A DNA stretch of 19,360 nt, taken from assembly GCA_031282085.1 (NCBI GenBank), contig JAITEK010000118.1, forward strand, positions 1-19,360. Direction: 5' to 3'. The position numbers and the translations under genes are program-made. Position 1 is the stretch's first letter. Each line of letters opens with the position of its first letter. Of the stretch, positions 13,332 to 19,360 are shown piece by piece. The notes below the pieces were generated by a model that saw only the letters and a program-made list of their open reading frames with translations, did not search any database and was not told the origin of the DNA. The stretch comes from Coriobacteriales bacterium (GTDB lineage Bacteria; Actinomycetota; Coriobacteriia; Coriobacteriales; UBA8131).

Positions 13332-14249
13332 CTAATATTCCAGGTAGATGGCGCCGGAGGTGAGGCCGCCGCCAAAGCCGGCGAGCACTACGCTGTGCCC
13401 GCGTTCGAGTTGTTTGCTGCGTATCGCCTCGTCGAGCGCAAGCGGGATGCTCGCTGCGCTCGTGTTGCCAAAGTCGGCGAGGTTCATAAAGAATCGCTCC
13501 AACGGCACGTTGAGCTGCTTCGCCGCGTTGGCGAGTATGCGCTCGTTGGCCTGGTGGCAGATGAAACGGTCGACCTCCTCAACGCTGCACCCGACCTGGT
13601 CAACCACTTCCTGCACCCGTTTGCACAGGGCGTCGGTCGCAAAACGGAAGACGGCAGGGCCATCCATCTCGATGTATTTGCGCACCGCAAGCGACTCGTC
13701 ATCGCCGCAGACGGTGGTGGCCCAGAAGAAGGGGAGAGGCGCCCGCTCAACCACAACGGCGCCCGCGCCGTCGCCGAACAGCACGCAGGTGCTGCGGTCG
13801 GTGAAGTCGGTTACGGAGCTGAGGGTCTCGCTGCCCACAACGAGGGCCACGCCATCTGGGTCCAACAGGCGTTGGGCGGTTATGAGGCTGTAGATAAAGC
13901 CGCTGCAAGCCGCGTTGAGGTCAAAGGCGAGCAGGTCCTCGCGCAGGCCGAGGTCGCGCTGGAGGTAGCAGGAGAGCGCGGGCGTCATCTGCTCGGCGGT
14001 TATGCTTGCGCAGATCACAAGCGAGATGCGCTGGGGGTCTATGCCGGCGTTGTCCAGCGCCATGTGCGCGGCGTCCAGCGCCAGCGAGAGGGTCGTCTCC
14101 TCGGTGGCGATGCGACGGGAGCGGATGCCGGTGCGGCTGATGATCCACTCGTCGCTCGTGTCTACGATGTGCGCAAAGTCGTCGTTGGTCATGATGTTCG
14201 CGGGGGCGGCGCTGCCGGTGCCGAGTATGCGGATGCCAAAATCTGTCAT
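13332..14249 (-). CDS. fabH: 3-oxoacyl-ACP synthase III FabH
   Basis: Starts fatty acid chains by condensing an acyl-CoA primer with malonyl-ACP. The 305-residue protein has the Cys-His-Asn triad: Cys115 (NAACSGF), His232 (ICHQANERI) and Asn262 (FGNTSAAS), plus TSDEWIISRTGIRSRRI near the N-terminus and GFGGGLTSGA at the end. The frame is open further upstream, but the ATG at 14249 gives the family N-terminus, shares one base with the accA stop (TAATG) and has GGAG six bases ahead. Primer preference (straight or branched) is not determinable by eye. Confidence 0.97.
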   Translation of the reverse strand: MTDFGIRILGTGSAAPANIMTNDDFAHIVDTSDEWIISRTGIRSRRIATEETTLSLALDAAHMALDNAGIDPQRISLVICASITAEQMTPALSCYLQRDLGLREDLLAFDLNAACSGFIYSLITAQRLLDPDGVALVVGSETLSSVTDFTDRSTCVLFGDGAGAVVVERAPLPFFWATTVCGDDESLAVRKYIEMDGPAVFRFATDALCKRVQEVVDQVGCSVEEVDRFICHQANERILANAAKQLNVPLERFFMNLADFGNTSAASIPLALDEAIRSKQLERGHSVVLAGFGGGLTSGAIYLEY

Positions 14250-15037
14250 TAGAATCTCCGATAACGTTCGTAACGACGCGCGAGCAGTTCGTCGGCGTCG
14301 AGCGCGCAAAGACGGGTGAGGGCCTTGCGCAGGTAAGGCTTGAGTGTGTTGATGACCGCCTGGGGGTCGGCGGCGGCGCTGCCCTCTGGTTCGGGCACCA
14401 CGCTGTCTGTCATGTTAAAGCTGAGCAGGTCCGCTGCCGTGAGCTTCATAAGTGCCGCCGCTTCTTTCGCGCGACCGGCGTCCTTCCACAGTATGCTTGC
14501 AAAGCCCTCGGGGCTGAGGATGGAGAATACCGCGTGCTCAAGCATCAGCAGCTCGTCGCCGACGCCAAGCGCCAGCGCGCCACCGCTGCCGCCTTCGCCG
14601 GTCACGACCACGATAACGGGCACCGGTACGCGGCTCAGCTCATACAGGCAGCGCGCGATGGCCTCCCCCTGGCCGCGCTCCTCGGCCTCGGCGCCTGGGT
14701 AGGCGCCCGGCGTGTCGACAAAGGTGATGACGGGGCGCTTGAATTTCTCAGCCTGGGCAAGCGCCCGCTGGAATTTGCGGTATCCCTCGGGATGCGGCAT
14801 GCCGAAGTTGCAGGCGATGTTCTCGTTGATGTTTAAGCCCTTCACATGGCCAGCCACGGTGACGGGCCTGCCCTCAAAGCGCGCAACGCCGCAGATGAGC
14901 GAGTGGTCGTCGCGGTAAAGGCGGTCGCCGCAGGTCTCGAAGAAGTCCGTGAACAGCCCGTCGATAAAGTCGCGTACATGCGGACGGTCGCCGCGCCGCG
15001 CGCACTCAACCTGCTGATGAGGCGTCAGTGTGCTCAT
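14249..15037 (-). CDS. accA: Acetyl-CoA carboxylase carboxyltransferase alpha subunit
   Basis: With AccD, transfers the carboxyl group from carboxybiotin on AccB to acetyl-CoA, giving malonyl-CoA. The 262-residue crotonase-fold protein shows FGMPHPEGYRK (78-88), FVDTPGAYPG (106-115), EERGQGEAIA (119-128) and GGSGGALALGVGD. It is shorter than the roughly 319-residue E. coli protein, as in several Gram-positives. ATG at 15037 overlaps the accD stop (ATGA), with AGGAGG inside accD about six bases ahead, so the two subunits are likely made in equal amounts. Confidence 0.97.
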   Translation of the reverse strand: MSTLTPHQQVECARRGDRPHVRDFIDGLFTDFFETCGDRLYRDDHSLICGVARFEGRPVTVAGHVKGLNINENIACNFGMPHPEGYRKFQRALAQAEKFKRPVITFVDTPGAYPGAEAEERGQGEAIARCLYELSRVPVPVIVVVTGEGGSGGALALGVGDELLMLEHAVFSILSPEGFASILWKDAGRAKEAAALMKLTAADLLSFNMTDSVVPEPEGSAAADPQAVINTLKPYLRKALTRLCALDADELLARRYERYRRF

Positions 15038-15804
15038 GCGGCTACCTCCTGGTGCAGGCGGAGCAGGTGCGCGAGCGTCGTGCGCAGCTGGGCACGCTCA
15101 ACCACCGCATCCACAAAACCGTGGGCAAGCTGGAATTCGGCGCGCTGAAAGCCCTCGGGCAGCTTTGAGCCGATGGTCTGCTCGATGACGCGCGGCCCCG
15201 CAAAGCCGATGAGGGCCTGCGGCTCGGCCAGGATTATGTCACCGAGCGAGGCAAAACTCGCCGTTACGCCGCCGGTGGTGGGGTGGGTGAGCACGCTGAT
15301 GTAGAAGACGCCGCTCTCGCCAAGGCGCTGCAGGGCCGCAGTGGTTTTGGCCATCTGCATGAGCGAGAACATCCCCTCCTGCATACGCGCTCCGCCGCTT
15401 GCCGAGAAGATGATGAGTGGCGTGCGGGACACGGCGGCGTACTCGGCGGCGCGCGTGACCGTTTCGCCCACGATGATGCCCATGCTCCCCATCAAGAACT
15501 CGGGCAGCAGCTCAACGCAGATGACGGGCATGCCCTCGATAGCGCCGGTCTTGCAGAGCACTGCGTCGGTATAGCCGCTGCGTTTGGTGAGCTCCGCGAT
15601 CTTCTCCGTATATCCGGGGAAGTCGAGGGGGTCGTTGGTGACGAGGTCGGCGAACAGGCGGCGGCCGGTCTTGAGGTCGAGCACCTCATCGATACGGCTT
15701 TTGATGACTATCTTGCCCGTTGCGCGGCGTTTTGCCTTGCGCCCGGCGGAGAGCCTCTCAAGCCAGGCTTTGCGCTCGCGGAATATGTCGAAGATGGTGG
15801 TCAT
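15034..15804 (-). CDS. accD: Acetyl-CoA carboxylase carboxyltransferase beta subunit lacking zinc ribbon
   Basis: Partner of AccA in the carboxyltransferase complex. The crotonase-fold core is complete: TNDPLDFPGYTEKI, SASGGARMQEG (134-144), THPTTGGVTASFA (173-185) and IGFAGPRVIEQTI. At 256 residues it is shorter than typical AccD (about 285-304) and lacks the N-terminal four-cysteine zinc ribbon. The first 30 residues are basic (RERKAWLERLSAGRKAKRR), and the only cysteines before the core motifs are Cys84 and Cys96. The accC stop lies just six bases upstream, so there is no room for a longer in-frame start and no sign of a frameshift. The start ATG follows AAGGGG at about 12 bases. Confidence 0.95.
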   Translation of the reverse strand: MTTIFDIFRERKAWLERLSAGRKAKRRATGKIVIKSRIDEVLDLKTGRRLFADLVTNDPLDFPGYTEKIAELTKRSGYTDAVLCKTGAIEGMPVICVELLPEFLMGSMGIIVGETVTRAAEYAAVSRTPLIIFSASGGARMQEGMFSLMQMAKTTAALQRLGESGVFYISVLTHPTTGGVTASFASLGDIILAEPQALIGFAGPRVIEQTIGSKLPEGFQRAEFQLAHGFVDAVVERAQLRTTLAHLLRLHQEVAA

Positions 15805-15810
15805 TGCGCG

Positions 15811-17187
15811 TTACAGCCCCTTTTCGCTTTTAACGGTGGCGAGTAGCTCGTCCAGGTTGCTCTCGAGAAAGGTCGTGTCGACGCGATTGCTGATGAAGTT
15901 GGGGTTATACATGAGCAGGTAGTGCAGTCGCACGGTGGTAGTGACGCCGGTGATGAGGGTCTCCTCCAGGGCGCGGCGCATGCGCAGGATGGCCTCGTTG
16001 CGGTTGCGGCCGTGCACGACGATCTTGGCGATCATGGAGTCGTAGAAGGGGCTGACCACGTACCCGGGGTGTATGACCGTGTCCACCCGGATGCCAAAAC
16101 CGCTGGGCAGGTGCAGGTGGTCGATGGCGCCGGGGCAGGGGAGGAAGCCCTCCTCGGGATTCTCGGCGTTAATGCGGCACTCGATGGCGTGGCCGCGTAT
16201 GCGGATGTCCTCCTGGGTGAACTGGAGCGGCAGGCCCGAGGCGATGCGTATCTGCTCTCGTACGATGTTGACGCCCGTGACCATCTCGGTGACCGGATGC
16301 TCCACCTGGATGCGGGTGTTCATCTCGATGAAGTAGAAGTTGCCGCTGCCGTCTACGATGAACTCCACCGTGCCGGCGTTGGTGTAATGGGCGGCGCGTG
16401 CGGCGCTGAGTGCGGCGGCGGTCATGCGTTCGCGCAGCTCATCGGTGAGCGCCGTTGCAGGGGCCTCCTCAAGCATCTTTTGGTGGTTGCGCTGCAACGA
16501 GCAATCGCGCTCGCCGAGGTGCAGGCAGTTGCCGTGGGTGTCGGCGAGTATCTGGACCTCTATGTGACGGGGGGATCCGATGAGTTTCTCCAGGTAGACC
16601 GAACCGTCGCCAAAGCAGGCCTTTGCCTCGGCAACTGCCTCGGCCCATACGCGCTCAAGCTCCTCGGCGTTGTTGGCCCGGCGCATACCGCGCCCGCCTC
16701 CGCCGCTTGCCGCCTTGATGAGCACCGGATAACCGATGCACTCCGCCGCTTCGCGCGCCTGCGTCACAGTTGCTACCAGGCCCTCTGAGCCGGGGACCAC
16801 GGGCACCCCGCTGCTGTGCATGAGGGAACGCGCGGCGTCTTTGTTGCCGAGCAGGGCGATGACTTCGGGGGTCGGGCCGACAAAACTCAGCCCTGCGTCG
16901 CGCACGCGTTCAGCAAAACCGGCGTTCTCCGAGAGGAAGCCGAACCCGGGATGGATGCCGTCGCAATTCGTGTAGAGCGCCGCTGCGATGATGGCGTCCT
17001 GGTTGAGGTAGCTTTCGTTTGAGGAGGCCTCGCCTATGCAGACGGCCTGAGTCGCCAGCGTGGTGAACAGGGAGTCACGGTCGGCCTCGGAGAAGACGGC
17101 TACGGTCTCGATATTCATTTCACGGCATGCGCGAAGTATACGCGCGGCAATCTCTCCGCGGTTAGCGACAAGAATACGTTTGAGCAT
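15811..17187 (-). CDS. accC: Biotin carboxylase subunit of acetyl-CoA carboxylase
   Basis: ATP-dependent carboxylation of the biotin carried by AccB. The 458-residue ATP-grasp protein matches family length. Landmarks: KRILVANRGEIAARILRA at the N-terminus, IHPGFGFLSEN (78-88), Lys116, glycine-rich SGGGGRGMR (161-169), GERDCSLQRNHQKMLEEAP (225-243), and metal/catalytic Glu276, Glu288, Asn290 and Arg292 (EMNTRIQVEHPVTEMVTG). The ATG at 17187 follows GGGGAGGA at about nine bases. It lies 27 bases after accB and six before accD. Confidence 0.97.
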   Translation of the reverse strand: MLKRILVANRGEIAARILRACREMNIETVAVFSEADRDSLFTTLATQAVCIGEASSNESYLNQDAIIAAALYTNCDGIHPGFGFLSENAGFAERVRDAGLSFVGPTPEVIALLGNKDAARSLMHSSGVPVVPGSEGLVATVTQAREAAECIGYPVLIKAASGGGGRGMRRANNAEELERVWAEAVAEAKACFGDGSVYLEKLIGSPRHIEVQILADTHGNCLHLGERDCSLQRNHQKMLEEAPATALTDELRERMTAAALSAARAAHYTNAGTVEFIVDGSGNFYFIEMNTRIQVEHPVTEMVTGVNIVREQIRIASGLPLQFTQEDIRIRGHAIECRINAENPEEGFLPCPGAIDHLHLPSGFGIRVDTVIHPGYVVSPFYDSMIAKIVVHGRNRNEAILRMRRALEETLITGVTTTVRLHYLLMYNPNFISNRVDTTFLESNLDELLATVKSEKGL

Positions 17188-17214
17188 GGGCTCGGGTCCT
17201 CCCCAGCGTTACTT

Positions 17215-17703
17215 TCAGCCGGTGGCTGGCAGGATGGTGACCAGGGGCGCCCCGTATTCTGCCAATTCAGCGTCCTCAAAGAGCACTTCGTCGATAACGC
17301 CTGCTGCGGGCGCGACGATCTCGTTGAACAGCTTCATGGCTTCGATGAGACAGACTACATCGCCTTCTTCTACCGTTTGACCCGGCTCGACGAATGGTGG
17401 GGCGCCTGGCTCGCGAGAGCGGTAGGCGATCCCCACCAGGGGGGCCGTGACCGTAACGACGGGAGGGGAGGAAGGCTGCGCTGAGTCGCTGTTGGTGTCC
17501 GCCGCCGCGGCGTTGCCGCCGAGTTGGTCGGCAACAACCGGTACGAGTGACGTGGGCAAGACAACTGGCACCGCCGCCGCCGCCGGCACTACCGACGTGG
17601 GCTGGCGCTCTAAGACGATGCGCAAATCGCCCTGCTCGTACTCAAGACGGGTGAGGTCGTGAGTATCGAGGAGTACCGCCAGTTGTTCAAGTTCGGGGGT
17701 CAT
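17215..17703 (-). CDS. accB: Biotin carboxyl carrier protein of acetyl-CoA carboxylase
   Basis: Carries carboxybiotin between AccC and the AccA/AccD complex. The 162-residue protein has an N-terminal helical segment (ELEQLAVLLDTHDLTRLEYEQGDLRIVLER), an Ala/Pro/Val-rich flexible linker (about 35-85), and a C-terminal biotinyl domain with YRSREPGAPPFVEPGQTVEEGD and the attachment motif EAMKL (Lys124). ATG at 17703 overlaps the acpP stop (ATGA), so translation is probably coupled to acpP. A biotin ligase is not in the window. Confidence 0.97.
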   Translation of the reverse strand: MTPELEQLAVLLDTHDLTRLEYEQGDLRIVLERQPTSVVPAAAAVPVVLPTSLVPVVADQLGGNAAAADTNSDSAQPSSPPVVTVTAPLVGIAYRSREPGAPPFVEPGQTVEEGDVVCLIEAMKLFNEIVAPAAGVIDEVLFEDAELAEYGAPLVTILPATG

Positions 17704-17939
17704 GCTTTTAGTGAGTCGATGAGGGTTACCACATCGCCCACGGTCTTGAGGCCTTCTGCGGCGTCCGCCTCAATGGTGAGGCCGAACTCCTCCTCCAGCG
17801 ACATGATAAGCTCTACGGCATCCAGCGAATCAGCGCCGAGGTCCTCATTGATGGTGGCTTCGAGGGTGATCTCACCCTCGTCGACATTCAGCTGGTCGAC
17901 CAGCGTCCGACGTACAATCTCAAACGTATTCTCTGCCAT
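17700..17939 (-). CDS. acpP: Acyl carrier protein
   Basis: Carries growing acyl chains on a 4'-phosphopantetheine arm. At 79 residues it has normal length; the attachment site is Ser38 in LGADSLDAVELIM, and the protein is acidic with helix III in TVGDVVTLIDSLK. AGGAAGG lies seven bases before the ATG at 17939. It is the first gene of the fatty acid operon, directly behind the operator-promoter, and overlaps accB by four bases. Confidence 0.97.
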   Translation of the reverse strand: MAENTFEIVRRTLVDQLNVDEGEITLEATINEDLGADSLDAVELIMSLEEEFGLTIEADAAEGLKTVGDVVTLIDSLKA

Positions 17940-17963
17940 GAGTAACCTTCCTTAGAACAAGAG

Positions 17964-18013
17964 ATACTTAAAAAATGTTAAGTATATTCTCCTCCAGCAG
18001 CGCGATTTGTCAA
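17964..18013 (-). promoter_or_regulatory. Fatty acid operon promoter and palindromic operator
   Basis: ATACTTAA (17964-17971) and TTAAGTAT (17978-17985) form a perfect inverted repeat with a six-base AT-rich spacer. On the minus strand a TATACT -10 (17981-17986) overlaps the promoter-proximal half, so bound repressor would cover the -10. A TTGACA hexamer (18008-18013) lies upstream, but the 21-base spacing is longer than the ideal 17, so the -35 may be poorly used or the true -10 shifted. The MarR protein near the operon end is the most likely binder. Confidence 0.65.
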
Positions 18014-18086
18014 GAGGGCGGGTAATGCCGTTAGGAGCTTGGCACGAAGCCATTATCAATGGAAAAGGGTCCATGCGCCAAAATGG

Positions 18087-18443
18087 CTATTTGGGTGGTT
18101 TGTTGTAGCCGTGGTCGCCGTAGGGCTCGAGGGTTTGGAGGTAGTGTTTCTCGAGTTGCTTGGCGGCGAAGCGGGCGTCCTCGACCTTGGCGGCGTCTTT
18201 TTGCTCCAGCACCTCGTAGGCGAAGCTGTTGCTGCCGAATGTGCGCCAGTCGGCCTGGAGCGCTGCGTTGGGGTGACGTCCATCGTCGAGTTGCGCGCGT
18301 AGCACCAGCTCCTTGTTCTTGAGGTTGGGATACGACGCGATAAACACCTTGTCCGTAACGGTATTCGTGAGCTTGACGACCCCATACCAGGTGGTCATCT
18401 CCCGGTACGCCTCCTTGAGCTGTGCCCGCCTGTTCACATCCAT
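18087..18443 (-). CDS. Small GIY-YIG nuclease-family protein, possibly degenerate
   Basis: A 118-residue protein of the short single-domain group that begins with a basic helix (DVNRRAQLKEAYREM) followed by a GIY-YIG-like core. The core is visible as YGVVKL (20-25, the GIY strand) and VFIASY (33-38, the YIG strand), then NLKN, HPNAALQADWRTFG and the C-terminal LEPYGDHGYN, which matches the usual PYG-GYN end. The signature is weak: the YIG strand reads FIA, and the position where an Arg is usual after NLK appears to be Val. It may have lost nuclease activity. The frame is open to 18632, but the ATG at 18443 has GAGGG six bases ahead and gives the family start. Cellular role is unknown. It lies upstream of acpP, 147 bases away, on the same strand. 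Confidence 0.75.
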   Translation of the reverse strand: MDVNRRAQLKEAYREMTTWYGVVKLTNTVTDKVFIASYPNLKNKELVLRAQLDDGRHPNAALQADWRTFGSNSFAYEVLEQKDAAKVEDARFAAKQLEKHYLQTLEPYGDHGYNKPPK

Positions 18444-18538
18444 GCGCTGCCCTCTCTTATCGAACGTCTCAATGAACCGTTTGTTGACGCCAGATTGAGG
18501 CGAGTGCCTTTGTGTAAGACCCTTCGCCCAAGAGTTCA

Positions 18539-18577
18539 TTAAGATAATGAGCGTTAACGTAACGTCCCTTATCTTAA
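18539..18577. repeat. 9-bp inverted repeat in the divergent intergenic region
   Basis: TTAAGATAA (18539-18547) and TTATCTTAA (18569-18577) are perfect inverted copies, 30 bases apart centre to centre, about three helical turns. Near the middle is the palindrome CGTTAACG (18552-18559). The segment lies between the GIY-YIG-like gene (minus) and the zinc-ribbon gene (plus). It is suited to bind a dimer or a pair of dimers, but the binder is unknown. Confidence 0.55.
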
Positions 18578-18645
18578 CAGGTGCCACTCCAGCCAAGAAG
18601 GTGTGAGTGCGGTAAACAGTGTTTGGTGCCAAGATGCGGGGGTTC

Positions 18646-18654
18646 TGGTAGAAT
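18646..18654 (+). promoter_or_regulatory. Extended -10 promoter for the zinc-ribbon membrane protein
   Basis: TGGTAGAAT matches the TG-N-TATAAT extended -10 pattern with one mismatch in the hexamer. TTGGTG lies 20 bases upstream of the hexamer, too far to be a good -35. Start near 18661 leaves about 55 bases of leader before the ATG at 18716, which supports that start over the ATG at 18671. Confidence 0.4.
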
Positions 18655-18715
18655 TATGCGGTTATACGTTATGGAGAGTCCTCAAAACGTCGAAGCCGAA
18701 GAAAAGGAACCTTTC

Positions 18716-19150
18716 ATGGATCTTGCTGAAGTCTTTAATATGTTCCTCACCCCGGAGGTCAAAAAGTTCATCACCGCTGTTGTCATCGTTGTTGGTGTCC
18801 TCTACCTCATCTCGATAGTCTGGGTTATCCGCGACTCGTATCTGCGCGGCTCCAATCCCATCGTTTGGGGCGTCATCTCGCTGGTGCCATTTTTGGGAGC
18901 GTTTGCCTACTCGATGCTCCGGCCGCCGATGCTGCTCTCGGATCGTGATGAGCAGGACCTCGATTTTACCCTCAAGCAGCGGGAGCTGATGAAGTACGGA
19001 GAATGTGGGAAATGCGGGTACCCCGTCGAACGGGAGTATCTCGTATGCCCCAAATGCGGTACACAGCTGAAGAACGAATGCAAGACCTGCGGGCATGCGC
19101 TTAATCCCGACTGGAAGATATGCCCGTTCTGCTGCACAAAAGTCCGGTAA
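18716..19150 (+). CDS. Two-helix membrane protein with double zinc ribbon
   Basis: Predicted 144-residue membrane protein of unknown function. Two hydrophobic helices (about 18-38 and 47-66) with a short polar turn resemble the PLDc_N-type helical hairpin. A charged linker (75-95) follows, then two CxxC pairs per ribbon: Cys97/Cys100 with Cys111/Cys114, and Cys122/Cys125 with Cys136/Cys139. This is the double zinc ribbon pattern. The ATG at 18716 has AAGGA seven bases ahead; ATG codons at 18581 and 18671 are in frame but lack ribosome sites and the first lies upstream of the predicted promoter. The gene lies 59 bases before thrS on the same strand and may share its transcript. Confidence 0.82.
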   Translation: MDLAEVFNMFLTPEVKKFITAVVIVVGVLYLISIVWVIRDSYLRGSNPIVWGVISLVPFLGAFAYSMLRPPMLLSDRDEQDLDFTLKQRELMKYGECGKCGYPVEREYLVCPKCGTQLKNECKTCGHALNPDWKICPFCCTKVR

Positions 19151-19209
19151 GCTTGGGAGGCACCGAGGTGTCGGCGCCCGATAAGCATCTGTGAGATAAG
19201 GGCACAACC

Positions 19210-19360
19210 ATGAACATCAAACTTCCCGATGGCTCCGTCAAGGAGCTTACTGACGGCGCGACGGTCGCCGACCTTGCCGCCTCCATTGGCGCCGGCCTTG
19301 CGAAGGCCGCACTTGCCGGCAAGGTAGACGGCGCTCTCGCTGACCTCACCACGCCGTTGC
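19210..19360 (+). CDS. thrS: Threonyl-tRNA synthetase, N-terminal part (runs off window)
   Basis: Only the first 50 codons are present. MNIKLPDGSVKELTDGATVADLAASI is the start of a TGS domain, the N-terminal module of bacterial threonyl-tRNA synthetase, and KAALAGKVDGALADLTTPL continues it in the expected way. ATG at 19210 has AAGGG seven bases ahead. The 59-base gap to the upstream gene is too short for a T-box leader. Other TGS proteins (RelA/SpoT) carry the domain internally, so ThrS is the best call, but the catalytic domain is not visible. Confidence 0.85.
   Translation, partial: MNIKLPDGSVKELTDGATVADLAASIGAGLAKAALAGKVDGALADLTTPL

Noticed and set aside
12397..13335. 312-codon plus-strand frame opposite fabK
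   Set aside because: Same antisense artefact; the fabK frame has all family motifs and a strong ribosome site.

Overview
The window looks like chromosomal DNA from a GC-rich bacterium that uses dissociated (type II) fatty acid synthesis with a FabK enoyl reductase. The lack of outer-membrane partners, the membrane-anchored adaptor and DUF3048 proteins, and the overall gene style suggest a Gram-positive, possibly a Coriobacteriia-type actinobacterium. That placement is inference from protein style; no rRNA or tRNA is present to confirm it. Almost every gene lies on the minus strand from about 18.4 kb to 1, and only the last two genes are on the plus strand.

Layout in transcription order on the minus strand: a small GIY-YIG-like protein (18443-18087), then a compact fatty acid operon (17939 to about 8220): acpP, accB, accC, accD, accA, fabH, fabK, fabG, fabF, fabZ, a MarR-type regulator and a DUF3048 membrane protein. 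Most junctions in it overlap by 1-4 bases or are separated by fewer than 40. A perfect 8+8 inverted repeat overlaps the putative -10 of acpP and is the obvious operator, plausibly for the MarR protein encoded near the operon end. The operon supplies malonyl-CoA (Acc subunits) and all elongation-cycle enzymes, but fabD is absent from the window. AccD lacks the usual zinc ribbon.

Next comes a three-gene exporter-type ABC system (adaptor, ATPase, FtsX-like permease; 7878-4028) whose adaptor has a roughly 300-residue Lys/Pro/Gln/Glu-rich cytosolic tail and whose promoter overlaps two adjacent 22-bp direct repeats. Downstream are an LCMT-type SAM methyltransferase (3797-2997) whose promoter carries a 16-bp palindrome, and a MarR regulator with a histidine-rich insert (2747-2118). 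The MarR promoter is nearly consensus and is flanked by two copies of an operator-like sequence. Citrate synthase (2071-716) follows, ending in a strong nested hairpin, and then an OmpR-type response regulator that runs off the left edge (591-1) behind an 11-bp direct repeat.

On the plus strand, a short membrane protein with two zinc-ribbon-like cysteine clusters (18716-19150) precedes the first 50 codons of threonyl-tRNA synthetase (19210 to the edge). No CRISPR array, insertion sequence, phage gene, rRNA or tRNA was recognised. The most distinctive content is regulatory: nearly every transcription unit start shows a repeat or palindrome placed over or beside recognisable promoter elements.
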